In this document: positions 1-8,038 of the stretch, piece by piece | Position numbering within the stretch: the first letter of the stretch is position 1 | Layout of the letters: every line of letters starts with the position of its first letter | From: Bacillus safensis | GTDB lineage: Bacteria > Bacillota > Bacilli > Bacillales > Bacillaceae | DNA: 64,000 nucleotides | Assembly: GCA_030159235.1 (NCBI GenBank) | Contig: BSBG01000005.1 | Span: 62,001 to 126,000, forward strand | Direction of reading: 5' to 3' | Position numbers and translations under genes: made by a program | Notes under the pieces: generated by a model | The model's database searches: none | Told to the model about the DNA's origin: nothing | Seen by the model: the letters and a program-made list of their open reading frames with translations, nothing else

Positions 1-708
1 AGGCAGCGTTGAGCTTAAATGTGAATACCCGAATGAACATAAGGTAACACCGATGAGAATAATGCTAAAGACCGTATCTTTTTGGATAATGGAAAGGGCT
101 TTTTTGACGCTGATTTGTTTTGTGCTTTCTGGAGCAGCCACTGGATGCTTCTGAAATTGCCAGGTCAGCGTTAATCCGTATAACAAATAAATGAAGGCAG
201 CGACGAGAAATGGAAAGGTTGTTTTCGATGACCCGAGATATAAGCCAAGCAGCGGGCCGAAGATCACACCAATATTAATGGCCGTATACCGTAAATTAAA
301 AACAAACAACCGAATACTAGACGGGGTGACATCAGATAAGAGCGCCTTGGACGTTGGTTCAAACAGTGCCCGGCACAGTCCGTTTAAAGCGTTCATGAGA
401 AAGAAGACCCAAATGGCATCTGCAAATGCAAAGCCAACAAAGACAAGTGACCAACCGAAAATGGATAGAAGCATCACCTTTTTTCTGCCGATTCGGTCAG
501 AAACATAGCCGCCGTAAAAGCTCGCAACGATCCCAATAAGAGAGCTAACGGCAATGATTAGCCCAGCTGAAGAAGCTGAGGCCCCTTTGACTTGTGTCAA
601 ATAAACGGCTAAAAAAGGAATGCTCATGGACGTCGCCATTCGGCCGAATATGGTGCCGATGATAATCGTCCAACTAAGTGGATGTAAAGTACGTAAGTTA
701 TTTTTCAT
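1..708 (-). CDS. yqjV: MFS drug-type transporter, YqjV-like (3' part cut by window edge)
   Basis: An open frame runs from an ATG at 708-706 down to base 1, giving the first 236 residues of a membrane carrier. GGGGAG sits just upstream of the ATG. The N-terminal half shows alternating hydrophobic helices and the MFS loop 2-3 signature (GGYVSDRIGRKK, about residues 64-75), followed by further transmembrane segments. The family exports small molecules by proton antiport, and the substrate cannot be read from sequence. Position beside yqjX-yqjW matches B. subtilis yqjV. The C-terminal half lies outside the window. Confidence 0.85.
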   Translation of the reverse strand, partial: MKNNLRTLHPLSWTIIIGTIFGRMATSMSIPFLAVYLTQVKGASASSAGLIIAVSSLIGIVASFYGGYVSDRIGRKKVMLLSIFGWSLVFVGFAFADAIWVFFLMNALNGLCRALFEPTSKALLSDVTPSSIRLFVFNLRYTAINIGVIFGPLLGLYLGSSKTTFPFLVAAFIYLLYGLTLTWQFQKHPVAAPESTKQISVKKALSIIQKDTVFSIILIGVTLCSFGYSHLSSTLP

Positions 709-752
709 GCTGTTTCTCCCCTGAGTGTTAAGATGTTCCAATCATACATGAA

Positions 753-779
753 AAATTGTGCAAATTAAATACACAATTT
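753..779. promoter_or_regulatory. Inverted repeat upstream of yqjV, possible operator
   Basis: AAATTGTG (753-760) and CACAATTT (772-779) form an inverted repeat with an 11-nt spacer. It lies between the yqjV start (minus strand) and a small plus-strand ORF. The arm length and place suit a repressor site for the transporter, but no family-specific consensus is recognised. Confidence 0.3.
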
Positions 780-800
780 GATGGAGGGGACATCCGCCAT

Positions 801-899
801 ATGGCAGAGAAGCTTGAATGCCGCAAATGTGGAGAGCATGTTTTTTTTCTGCCGATGCTTCTATGTCTTTTAGGTCTGCTGGTTCGTACGATCATTTGA
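801..899 (+). CDS. Possible 32-residue CxxC membrane peptide
   Basis: ATG at 801 follows a strong ribosome site, GGAGGGG at 783-789. The frame encodes 32 residues: a charged start with C7-x2-C10-G, resembling half of a zinc ribbon, then one strongly hydrophobic stretch (about residues 14-29) and a TGA at 897-899. It is too short to appear among ordinary gene calls and lies convergent to yqjX. The good ribosome site and CxxC-plus-helix design argue for a real small protein. No homologue is recognised and chance is not excluded. Confidence 0.35.
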   Translation: MAEKLECRKCGEHVFFLPMLLCLLGLLVRTII

Positions 900-906
900 A
901 GACAAT

Positions 907-1251
907 TCAATCAAGATCAATCGCAACAATTTGCTGCAAGGACAGGTGGAGAACATCTTCATCATTGACGATTTTGATGCGCTGCGTTTCATAATGAATG
1001 GCTTTCACCCAGCCCCAAAACTGCTCTTTCATGCCTGCTGCGACATATGTCACGCAAATGGCTTGATCCCCTGTAATCGACTGTGTGATCAGAAAATTCA
1101 TTTCCTCCAGCTGATCGGTACTCAGCGGGGGAGGCGTGTATTCTTTTTTCTTCCGTTTTTGAGCAAGCAGCTGTTCACGATGCTCTGGCAGCATCATTCG
1201 GCTTGATTCCCACATGATGTTGTATCCGGGTGTTAATTTATTGGGATTCAT
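907..1251 (-). CDS. yqjX: YolD-like protein YqjX
   Basis: A 114-residue YolD-family protein, starting at an ATG preceded by GGAGGCG. The family is found paired with Y-family DNA polymerases and has been compared with UmuD-type partners, but its biochemical role is not settled. The N-terminal half is basic (RKKK near residue 33) and the C-terminal half carries the small beta domain with the GWVKAIHYE-type motif. It begins 15 nt after the polymerase gene ends, so the two form one SOS operon driven from upstream of yqjW. Confidence 0.85.
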   Translation of the reverse strand: MNPNKLTPGYNIMWESSRMMLPEHREQLLAQKRKKKEYTPPPLSTDQLEEMNFLITQSITGDQAICVTYVAAGMKEQFWGWVKAIHYETQRIKIVNDEDVLHLSLQQIVAIDLD

Positions 1252-1266
1252 AGCTGTTCGCCTCCG

Positions 1267-2499
1267 TTATTTGTAATGTCCACCAATTTTTTCGGCGCGG
1301 TGATACGCCTGCCCTGCGCTTGTTAGTGACGAAGCGTGCAGCAGTGCAGCAGGTCCATACTTCATATGGATCGCATCAAATACTTTGCTGAGTCTGTCTT
1401 TTTTTAAATGGTGATCAAATAAACTCAGCTGATATTGGCTGTCAGGCTGCAGCTGTGAGAGGGTGATACCTACACTGCGAATAGGCTGACCATCCCAGTG
1501 CTGCTGGCATAGCTGAATGGCTGCATCTGCAATATCTGTCCCATACTGTGTGGGTGAATGGAGCTTGATTTGTCGATGAAATCCAGTCGGATGAGAAAAA
1601 TCAGCACCTCTTATGCCAACAGACACCGTGTGCCCAACATAATGCTTAAAGCGTGCACGTCTCGCCACTTCTTCGCTTAATTCAAGAAGGGCGACTTTGA
1701 TGTCTTCAAAAGACGCATAATCATGGGGAAGGGTCATATGATGCCCAACTGCTTTTTGCTGATCATGTGTGTGAATAGTAACCGGGGAGGGATCGTGCCC
1801 TAAAGCTGTTCGCTGCAGAAGCTCCCCGTTGATTCCCCATCGTTTTTTTAGCCGGTCTACCGGATAAGTAGCAAGCGTCCCAATGGTACTGATGCCCATT
1901 CGTTTTAAATGGTGCTCCATCCGTTTGCCGACGCCAAATAATTTTCCAATCGGAAGCGGCCATAAATCAGCCGTAACCCGGTCTGCACGAAGCTCATAGA
2001 TGCCAGATGTGTTTTTTTTAGCAAAATGGTCACAGGCCATTTTAGCGAGCACTTTATTAGGACCGATGCCGACACGTGCGTAAATGCCAGTCTGGTTCAT
2101 AATGGTTGTTTGTATATTTTGAGCGATTTCGCGAGGAGAACCGAGTAGTGTCAGGCTCCCTGTAATATCGAGAAATTGTTCATCGATTGAATAGGGTTCT
2201 ACAAGATCTGTGTATTGTTCAAGCAGTTCTGTCATCATGACAGAAACATCAAGGTAGCGCTGCATACGTGGCCGTACAACGACGGCTTCAGGGCATTTCT
2301 CCTTTGCTTCCCATAATCTTGATGCATTTTGGACGCCCCGTTTTTTAGCGAGCGGGCACGCTGCAAGTACGACCCCGCTCCGCCGCTCGGGATCTCCTGA
2401 GACGATGAGCGGCACATCCTTCAAGTAGGGAGCCTCCACTTTTTCGACTGATGCATAAAACGACTGCATATCCACAAGCAGAATGGATCGTTCATTCAT
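1267..2499 (-). CDS. yqjW: Y-family DNA polymerase, UmuC/PolYB type
   Basis: An error-prone translesion polymerase. The ATG at 2499 is preferred over a GTG three codons upstream because AGGGGTGG lies about six bases before it. Catalytic residues are visible: D10 in LLVDMQSFYASVE and the SIDE box at about 104-107, followed by the helix-hairpin-helix thumb (IGKLFGVGKRM) and the little-finger domain. About 410 residues is normal for the family. A near-perfect LexA box lies just upstream, and a YolD-like gene follows in the same operon. It acts at stalled replication forks after DNA damage. Confidence 0.92.
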   Translation of the reverse strand: MNERSILLVDMQSFYASVEKVEAPYLKDVPLIVSGDPERRSGVVLAACPLAKKRGVQNASRLWEAKEKCPEAVVVRPRMQRYLDVSVMMTELLEQYTDLVEPYSIDEQFLDITGSLTLLGSPREIAQNIQTTIMNQTGIYARVGIGPNKVLAKMACDHFAKKNTSGIYELRADRVTADLWPLPIGKLFGVGKRMEHHLKRMGISTIGTLATYPVDRLKKRWGINGELLQRTALGHDPSPVTIHTHDQQKAVGHHMTLPHDYASFEDIKVALLELSEEVARRARFKHYVGHTVSVGIRGADFSHPTGFHRQIKLHSPTQYGTDIADAAIQLCQQHWDGQPIRSVGITLSQLQPDSQYQLSLFDHHLKKDRLSKVFDAIHMKYGPAALLHASSLTSAGQAYHRAEKIGGHYK

Positions 2500-2513
2500 T
2501 TTTTCCACCCCTT

Positions 2514-2527
2514 AGAACGTATGTTCT
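2514..2527 (-). promoter_or_regulatory. LexA (DinR) SOS box for yqjW-yqjX
   Basis: The palindrome AGAACGTATGTTCT matches the Bacillus SOS consensus CGAACRNRYGTTCG at the central GAAC-N4-GTTC. It lies 15 nt before the yqjW start. A TACAAT -10-like hexamer sits upstream of it on the minus strand, so LexA bound here would cover the transcription start. Confidence 0.85.
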
Positions 2528-2599
2528 GTTTATATTGTAACCGTCAGGATGTGAAATTGATACTGGTAAATCATTCAAAGAGATGAGTGTCAATCCATA

Positions 2600-2635
2600 C
2601 AAAAAAGACGAAGTGTCTTCCACTTCGTCTTTTTT
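2600..2635. terminator. Bidirectional intrinsic terminator
   Basis: AAAAAAGACGAAGTG and CACTTCGTCTTTTTT form a perfect stem around TCTTC. It lies between the yfmQ-like gene and the yqjW promoter and chiefly ends the former. Confidence 0.85.
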
Positions 2636-2655
2636 GATGCAAAATAAGCGTATAT

Positions 2656-3120
2656 TTAAGCATGTGCCAGGTTGTGGGATGTTTGGAGCGGCTCAGAGCG
2701 CAAACGATAGGCCGTTAGCTTTTTCTTAGACTTATGGGTAAATTGCCGCACCACATCCACGTGGTCATCGTAATGATACAAATAAAGGGTCACATCATGC
2801 TTGCCAAGCTTTGTTTGCATGGTAAGCGGAGCCGGCCCTTCCTGCGGATGAAGAAAACGCTCTTCGTCACCAGGATAAATATAATAGCGTTCAATAAAGA
2901 TCGCATCATTAAAATGTTGAATAATTTCAGATGCTTGCTGATCATCAAGTTGACGTCCTTGAAACGTCATCGTTGTTTGATCACTTGTCACTTTTGCATG
3001 CACTGCATAACGACTAAAAAGGCGTTCAACAACACCAGAAGGCAGCGAAGTGACAAGCAGCTTTAAAAGACTAAACACAACAAGTGAAGTAACAATCCAA
3101 ACCAATATCATCATCTCCAA
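2656..3120 (-). CDS. Small membrane-anchored protein, YfmQ-like
   Basis: About 150 residues with one N-terminal hydrophobic helix (about 3-25) and a soluble remainder rich in aromatic and charged residues (ERYYIYPGDEERFLHP near 80-95). It resembles the uncharacterised YfmQ family of Bacillus, from memory only. The start is uncertain: the frame opens at TTG 3120, ATG codons lie at 3114 and 3111, and GGAG abuts the first of these. Function unknown. It is a single gene with its own terminator. Confidence 0.6.
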   Translation of the reverse strand: MEMMILVWIVTSLVVFSLLKLLVTSLPSGVVERLFSRYAVHAKVTSDQTTMTFQGRQLDDQQASEIIQHFNDAIFIERYYIYPGDEERFLHPQEGPAPLTMQTKLGKHDVTLYLYHYDDHVDVVRQFTHKSKKKLTAYRLRSEPLQTSHNLAHA

Positions 3121-3385
3121 TAAACTTTTGTTCCATTTTCTATATGAACCATCTTAACATAACAAAAGAATGAAACTTTCGCACAAAAAGTGAACTTTTT
3201 GAAATAAGTGTGAAGATTTAAAAGGAGATGGCGGTGAAAGGACGAAGAACCAACAAAACTGAAAGGAAAAAAGGCTGACATGTGATCTTTACAAACAATT
3301 GATCAGACAGGTAGACTATTGAAACAATCGATTTTTTGTGAAAAAAGAAAGCGGTAAAGCCAAAATGAAAAGGGGCGAGGCCATC

Positions 3386-3865
3386 ATGATACGTCAAGTT
3401 CAGCCGTCAGATTTTTACGCCGTCACATCTGTCATCCAAAGCTGGTGGGGAGGCAGAGATTTGCGTGCAAAATTGCCAAAGCTATTTTTTGAACATTTTC
3501 AGCAAACAAGTTTTGTCGTTGTTGAAAAAGGTGAACTGATCGGCTTTTTAGTCGGTTTTTTATCGCAATCTCATTCAGATGAAGCGTATATTCACTTTGT
3601 TGGAGTACATCCAGATCACCGGAAATTAAAGATCGGCAAAATTCTCTATCAAGCGTTTTATGAAGCGGCTGAAAAGGAAGGAAGAACAACGATCAAGGCC
3701 GTCACAGCTCCTGTTAATAAAGCCTCGATTGCTTATCATATAAAGCTCGGTTTTCAGATAGAAAAGGGAGATAAAACAGTGGATGGCATCCCAGTTTTTT
3801 CAGATTACGATGGTATTCATGAAGATCGTGTGCTATTTGTGAAAAAACTGGAGGCGAAAGCATGA
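3386..3865 (+). CDS. yqjY: GNAT N-acetyltransferase YqjY
   Basis: A GCN5-related acetyltransferase of about 159 residues. The frame is open from a GTG at 3338, but the ATG at 3386 follows AGGGGCGAGG and gives the usual [10 protein letters not shown] start. The acetyl-CoA motif [14 protein letters not shown] and the C-terminal [13 protein letters not shown] helix are clear. The acceptor substrate is unknown. The stop overlaps the next start by 4 nt (ATGA), so it is translationally coupled to yqkA. Confidence 0.85.
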   Translation: MIRQVQPSDFYAVTSVIQSWWGGRDLRAKLPKLFFEHFQQTSFVVVEKGELIGFLVGFLSQSHSDEAYIHFVGVHPDHRKLKIGKILYQAFYEAAEKEGRTTIKAVTAPVNKASIAYHIKLGFQIEKGDKTVDGIPVFSDYDGIHEDRVLFVKKLEAKA

Positions 3866-4827
3866 TCATCAGACTGGATCAAAAAAATAAAGAACAAGCA
3901 AAAGAGCTATTACATATCCAATTGGCCGCGTATCAACGGGAGGCAGAGCAAATTGGCTATCACGATTTACCTCCATTAAAAGAAACGGTTAAACACATTA
4001 TGGAAACCGATGAGATTTTCATAGGGTTTGAAAAAGATGGACAGCTATTAGGGATCGCTTCATATGAAATGCATGAGGACCGAATTGTCCTCAGCCGATT
4101 AGCTGTGCATCCTGATCATATCCATCAAGGAATCGGAACAGAGCTCATACAAGCCATTATTCAGCATCAAAAAACGATCGAGCTCACAACAGCGGAAGCG
4201 AATATACCAGCAATCAAGCTCTATGAAAAACTAGGGTTTAAACAGAAGGGCCGTTTGCAGGTGGAAAACAATCTAATGTTAACAAAGATGGAACGTTTGA
4301 TGCTTCGAAAGGTGGAAGTGATTGAATACCAATCGAGCTGGCCAGAGCAATTCCAAGATGAGCATGACAATCTGAAAAAGATAGTTGGTGACAACTGGAT
4401 ATATGGTCACCACATTGGCAGTACGTCAGTCGAAGGAATGGCCGCTAAGCCAATTATTGATATCTTGCTAGAGGTCAAGCATATCAGCGCCTTAGATGAA
4501 TGTAACCACCTATTTCGTCAGCTAGGATATGAACCGCTTGGAGAGAACGGACTCAAAGGAAGACGTTTTTTTAGAAAGGGCGGCTTGAACCGAACACATC
4601 ACGTTCATGCTTATGAAGCTGGACATGATGATGTGAAAAGGCATTTGATATTCCGAGATTATTTAAAAGCGGTACCAGGGCGTGCCAAAGCCTATGCAGA
4701 TAAAAAGCGACAATTGGCAAAAGCCTATCCTGAGGATATGGCGGGTTATATCAACGGAAAAGATGGGCTCATTAAAGAAATTGAACAAGAAGCGTACAAT
4801 TGGTCAAAGCAGTTTAAAGACAAGTGA
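3862..4827 (+). CDS. yqkA: GNAT acetyltransferase fused to a GrpB/UPF0157 domain, YqkA
   Basis: A two-domain protein of 321 residues. Residues 1-145 are a GNAT fold with the acetyl-CoA loop [16 protein letters not shown] and [14 protein letters not shown]. Residues about 150-315 are a GrpB-family (nucleotidyltransferase-like) domain with [21 protein letters not shown], the conserved G-S-T and D residues of that fold. The same fusion exists as YqkA in B. subtilis. The substrate of either half is unknown. It is coupled to yqjY by an ATGA overlap. Confidence 0.85.
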   Translation: MIIRLDQKNKEQAKELLHIQLAAYQREAEQIGYHDLPPLKETVKHIMETDEIFIGFEKDGQLLGIASYEMHEDRIVLSRLAVHPDHIHQGIGTELIQAIIQHQKTIELTTAEANIPAIKLYEKLGFKQKGRLQVENNLMLTKMERLMLRKVEVIEYQSSWPEQFQDEHDNLKKIVGDNWIYGHHIGSTSVEGMAAKPIIDILLEVKHISALDECNHLFRQLGYEPLGENGLKGRRFFRKGGLNRTHHVHAYEAGHDDVKRHLIFRDYLKAVPGRAKAYADKKRQLAKAYPEDMAGYINGKDGLIKEIEQEAYNWSKQFKDK

Positions 4828-4902
4828 ATGACCATGATATAGAACAAGGTATTATGAAGTGAGAACTGACAGGGCGTGAACATGTTTAATTGATGGCTAA
4901 TA

Positions 4903-4917
4903 TGTTACAATGTAACA
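4903..4917. promoter_or_regulatory. Perfect 7-1-7 palindrome upstream of yqkB
   Basis: TGTTACA-A-TGTAACA is a perfect inverted repeat 25 nt before the yqkB start, where a repressor would block transcription. It resembles but is two bases shorter than the GlnR/TnrA site (TGTNA-N7-TNACA), so the cognate regulator is not identified. Confidence 0.4.
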
Positions 4918-4941
4918 ATCAACGAAAAAAGGATGTTCGGC

Positions 4942-5268
4942 ATGTATATTCATATAACAGAACCAGCAGCAGCGTTCCTTACAAAACGACAAGAAGATCA
5001 TGAAACAAAAGAACTGCTCCTTCGCTATGATTCAGATGGATGCGGCTGTGCGGTAAGCGGTGTTCCAATGATTTGGCTCACAGGTGAAAGAACAGGTGAG
5101 TGGGAAGAGATCAAGCATAATCAGCCCGTTAAGCTGTACATACACACGGCACAAAAGGTTTTTTTTGACGAGGAAATGACGATCGATTTTAATGAAAAAG
5201 CCAACACACTCATGTTGAAAAGTCCTCAACAAATACTCAGCCCGAGAATGGGTATACTTGTAAAGTAA
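4942..5268 (+). CDS. yqkB: HesB/IscA-like protein YqkB
   Basis: A 108-residue protein of the HesB-like fold, related to iron-sulfur cluster A-type carriers. The second ATG (4942) is chosen because AAAGGATG is correctly spaced before it. The conserved cysteines are partial: C-G-C-A in the first third, with no C-terminal CxC, so carrier function is doubtful. A palindromic operator-like site lies just upstream and yqkC follows within 12 nt. Confidence 0.75.
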   Translation: MYIHITEPAAAFLTKRQEDHETKELLLRYDSDGCGCAVSGVPMIWLTGERTGEWEEIKHNQPVKLYIHTAQKVFFDEEMTIDFNEKANTLMLKSPQQILSPRMGILVK

Positions 5269-5280
5269 GGTGGAAATGTA

Positions 5281-5520
5281 GTGGATCAAAAGCTAAAAGT
5301 GATACAAAACACGGCCCAAAATAAAACGTGGGTGTCGTTTTTAAATAACAATCATCCCTATAGCCTTTTGCACTGGTCAATAGGTGGAATGGATTCGGTG
5401 AAAAAGGACGTTTGGCTTCTTCAGGATGAAGTCACATTTGAAACGGAAGAATTTCTAACGCTCGAATTAGCTGTCAATTGGATCAAAGAGAATATGGAGC
5501 AAGTAACAGATGTATTATAA
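5281..5520 (+). CDS. yqkC: Conserved small protein YqkC
   Basis: A 79-residue soluble protein starting at GTG after AAGGTGG. It is aromatic and acidic, without a recognised domain. Position directly after yqkB with a shared terminator matches B. subtilis yqkC. Function unknown. Confidence 0.75.
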   Translation: MDQKLKVIQNTAQNKTWVSFLNNNHPYSLLHWSIGGMDSVKKDVWLLQDEVTFETEEFLTLELAVNWIKENMEQVTDVL

Positions 5521-5547
5521 AAGCCCTTTTTCGAAAGGGTTTTTTTC
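5521..5547 (+). terminator. Intrinsic terminator of yqkB-yqkC
   Basis: AAGCCCTTT-TTCG-AAAGGG stem with a UUCG-type loop, followed by a T run. Confidence 0.85.
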
Positions 5548-5709
5548 GTGCATTCATCATCTCATCAAACAGCACAGTTGTCTAATCTAAAAAAAGGTCT
5601 TTTGAGACAGAAAAAAGCCATTTTCCAACAAAAAATTCGACAAAATGGGAAAACTAAAAATAAAAAATAATGGCTGTAAATGCCGAAAAATAAGCATTCG
5701 AAGCGTTTA

Positions 5710-5780
5710 TTGCGGGATACCGAAAACTTTGCGAAAAATGACTTTTCATATTTCTTCCATTCGAGGAAATGTGATAGAAT
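5710..5780 (+). promoter_or_regulatory. ComA box and promoter of rap
   Basis: TTGCGG-GATA-CCGAAA at 5710-5725 matches the ComA recognition pattern TTGCGG-N4-CCGCAA with one mismatch. A further TGCG half-site follows at about 5730. A TAGAAT -10 box lies at 5775-5780 with a poor -35 (TTCTTC, 5752-5757), the usual design for an activator-dependent promoter. Together they predict ComA~P-activated rap transcription. Confidence 0.65.
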
Positions 5781-5821
5781 ACAACATGTATCGTATATGA
5801 GAAGGGAGGTGCTAAAGTGAA

Positions 5822-7084
5822 TTGAAGCTCAAGCTGTCATCGCCTCAGGTTGGAATCAAAATAAACGAATGGTATAGGCAGATTTGCGGATTTCATGTGA
5901 TGAAAGCAGAGAAGCTGAAGGCGGAAATCGAACAGGAAATCCTGGAGATGGAGCAGGATCAAAATTTGTTATTGTTTTACCAGCTGATGGATTTTCGCCA
6001 CAAGGTGATGCTTGAATATTTTGAACCGGCAAAGAAAGCCTCGAATGATGAAGAGATTAAGAATTTGTTAGAAACAATCGAACATTCTCAAACAAAATTA
6101 ACGGATATGCTTGAATACTATGTTCATTTTTTTACAGGAATGTTTGAATTTGAACAGCGAAACTATTTAAGTGCCATTGCTTATTACCGCTCAGCAGAAA
6201 AAAAGCTCAACCTCATATCAGATGATATAGAAAGAGCAGAATTTTACTTTAAATTAGCAGAAATTTACTACCACATGAAACAAACCCACTTTTCGATGCA
6301 CTATGCCTTGCAAGCGTTAGATACGTATTCTGCCTACAGAACGTACACGCTGAGAATCATCCACTGTGAATTTGTCATCGGTGCAAACTATGATGATTTG
6401 AAATGCTATGAACATGCATTACCCTACTTTAAAAATGCTCTAAAGCGAGCACGCTCAATTGGAAACCCTCGAGTCATAGGTTCGGCCCTTTTCAACTTAG
6501 GTAACTGTTATTATCAAATGAACGATCTTGCGGAAGCAAGCCGTTATCTGAAAGACTCTATTGAAGTGTTTGAAAAGGAGAATTTAACCCATCTTAATCG
6601 CTCTCTAGACCCACTATTTATGCTGACACAAATCCTGTTTAAACAAAAACAAATAGAAGAATCGTTAACCCTCTATCAACAAGGTATTATGAAGGCCTGT
6701 GAATTAGAAGATGAAATTTACATCTGCAAATTTCAGTTCTTAAAAGCATTATACGTTGATGCAGAAATAACAATCATAGACGATACATTAGACCTGCTGG
6801 AGGACAAGCGCTTATACCCAGATATTGAGGAATTGGCACTTGATGCGGCTCATTATTACAATGAGCTTGGACTGTTCGAAGTATCTACCCGGTTTTACGA
6901 AAGGAAAATTCAAGCCATATCAAAAATTCAAAATGGGGGTCATTTATATGAAAACGAGTTTGATAGTTCTTTTATTGGCAGCAACTGCAGGATTATCGGT
7001 CATGAGTCAGCAGCAATCGGAAGAGAGCCATATGGAGCTTGCGGGCAGACACCATACAACAGTGGTGACTATCGCATAAGTTAG
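5822..7084 (+). CDS. Rap-family aspartyl-phosphate phosphatase with C-terminal extension
   Basis: A tetratricopeptide regulator that dephosphorylates Spo0F~P or blocks ComA, and is inhibited by its Phr peptide. It starts at TTG after GGGAGGT. The N-terminal three-helix bundle (about 1-70) contains Q47 in MEQDQNLLL, corresponding from memory to the RapH glutamine inserted into the Spo0F active site. TPR repeats fill about 95-375. Relatives end near residue 378 (LYE-stop), but here the frame runs on to 420 residues, covering the phr gene in another frame. A ComA box lies upstream. Whether the target is Spo0F or ComA cannot be settled; the Q47 region favours Spo0F. Confidence 0.9.
   Translation: MKLKLSSPQVGIKINEWYRQICGFHVMKAEKLKAEIEQEILEMEQDQNLLLFYQLMDFRHKVMLEYFEPAKKASNDEEIKNLLETIEHSQTKLTDMLEYYVHFFTGMFEFEQRNYLSAIAYYRSAEKKLNLISDDIERAEFYFKLAEIYYHMKQTHFSMHYALQALDTYSAYRTYTLRIIHCEFVIGANYDDLKCYEHALPYFKNALKRARSIGNPRVIGSALFNLGNCYYQMNDLAEASRYLKDSIEVFEKENLTHLNRSLDPLFMLTQILFKQKQIEESLTLYQQGIMKACELEDEIYICKFQFLKALYVDAEITIIDDTLDLLEDKRLYPDIEELALDAAHYYNELGLFEVSTRFYERKIQAISKIQNGGHLYENEFDSSFIGSNCRIIGHESAAIGREPYGACGQTPYNSGDYRIS
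6948..7079 (+). CDS. Phr signalling-peptide precursor nested in rap
   Basis: A 43-residue pre-peptide: lysine then a hydrophobic core (residues 5-19, an export signal) and a short polar tail. ATG at 6948 follows GGGGG with an 8-nt gap. The tail contains G33-R-H-H-T-T, which fits the x-R-x-x-T pattern of PhrA/PhrC-type pentapeptides, so GRHHT or RHHTT is the likely mature signal. Unusually, five residues (VVTIA) follow it. The gene lies wholly inside the rap frame, whereas B. subtilis phr genes overlap rap by only a few bases. Confidence 0.8.
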   Translation: MKTSLIVLLLAATAGLSVMSQQQSEESHMELAGRHHTTVVTIA

Positions 7085-7087
7085 CTC

Positions 7088-7127
7088 AAAAAGAGGGGGG
7101 CGAACTGCTGTTCATTCTCCTCTTTTA
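7088..7127. terminator. Convergent terminator between rap-phr and yqkD
   Basis: AAAAGAGG and CCTCTTTT arms surround about 20 nt. The second arm lies inside the last codons of yqkD, so one hairpin can serve both convergent genes. Confidence 0.6.
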
Positions 7128-8038
7128 TCTTTATTCAAGTCAAATCTTTGAAGAAATGCTTGAATTTCTTGCTCATAAGCTTCCTTATTTTCACTAAAAG
7201 ACATCGCATGCGCACCATGCGGCGCAATAAATAGCTGTTTATCACCCTTTTTTCGTGCAAATAACTGCTGACTTTGCTCACAGGGGATATAGTCGTCATG
7301 GCGGCTATGAATAAAAAGTACAGGTTCTTTCACCTGATCGATCACATCAAGAGGAGAAACTTGCCGGATGCGGTATCCGTCCCGCCATTTTAACACTTGA
7401 TCACTTAGTGGAAGAATCCATTGCCCTGAAAGACGAAAATCTGTTTTTAATCGATACAGAAGCTGATCCTCAAAAGAAGCAAAAGGACAGTCTGCTATGT
7501 AAAAATTGGCGTTTGCTTCCGGCTTTGCAGCATATAACAAGGTCGTGACTGCACCCATTGATTCACCGTGTATCCCAATGATGGCATTTTCCCCGAGTCG
7601 CTGTCTGATCCACTTGACGACCTGCGCAAGATCTTCTTTTTCATAGTATCCATAACTCGTGGTTTCCCCGCCGCTCATCCCATGTCTTCTATGATCATAA
7701 AGCATCACATTCCATCCGAGCTTTTGGAATAATTTCATATACTTAACGGAATTAATTAAACTGACTGTCACGCCATGGCAAAGCACGATTGTTCGTGTTG
7801 TATGTGGATACGGCACAAAATAGCCATGAAGATCATAACCAAATACTGAAGGAATACACACTTTCTCTTTGTGGAGCTGCTGAAATGCCTCGTGATGATA
7901 ATGCCCTTCATCTGATTCCCGTTTAATGAGCTCCTCATCTGTTAGCTTTCGAATATACATCATTTTATTAGTGAAAAAAATGCCGATTGCAGCGAGTGGA
8001 CACAATATCAAGACGAGTATAGCGATCCATTTCTTCAT
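7112..8038 (-). CDS. yqkD: Membrane-anchored alpha/beta hydrolase YqkD
   Basis: A 308-residue serine hydrolase with an N-terminal transmembrane helix (about 4-24) and the catalytic domain outside or at the membrane. The nucleophile elbow is G-E-S160-M-G. An HG oxyanion element (LCHGV) lies near 87-91, the acid is probably in HSRHDDYIP and the histidine in PHGAHAMSF near the C-terminus. The family includes Bem46-like and peptidase-like hydrolases; the substrate is unknown. Convergent to rap-phr, which is inserted between yqkC and this gene relative to B. subtilis. Confidence 0.82.
   Translation of the reverse strand: MKKWIAILVLILCPLAAIGIFFTNKMMYIRKLTDEELIKRESDEGHYHHEAFQQLHKEKVCIPSVFGYDLHGYFVPYPHTTRTIVLCHGVTVSLINSVKYMKLFQKLGWNVMLYDHRRHGMSGGETTSYGYYEKEDLAQVVKWIRQRLGENAIIGIHGESMGAVTTLLYAAKPEANANFYIADCPFASFEDQLLYRLKTDFRLSGQWILPLSDQVLKWRDGYRIRQVSPLDVIDQVKEPVLFIHSRHDDYIPCEQSQQLFARKKGDKQLFIAPHGAHAMSFSENKEAYEQEIQAFLQRFDLNKDKRGE

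Noticed and set aside
191-508. Plus-strand ORF opposite yqjV
   Set aside because: Shadow of the MFS transporter gene on the other strand; no ribosome site and no domain.
3184-3201. CAAAAAGT-GA-ACTTTTTG palindrome in the yqjY leader
   Set aside because: AT-rich and unsupported by a second copy or a recognisable regulator.
3226-3280. Tiny basic ORF (14-16 codons) after AAGGAG between the yfmQ-like gene and yqjY
   Set aside because: Too short to distinguish from chance, and no hairpin pair around it suggests attenuation.
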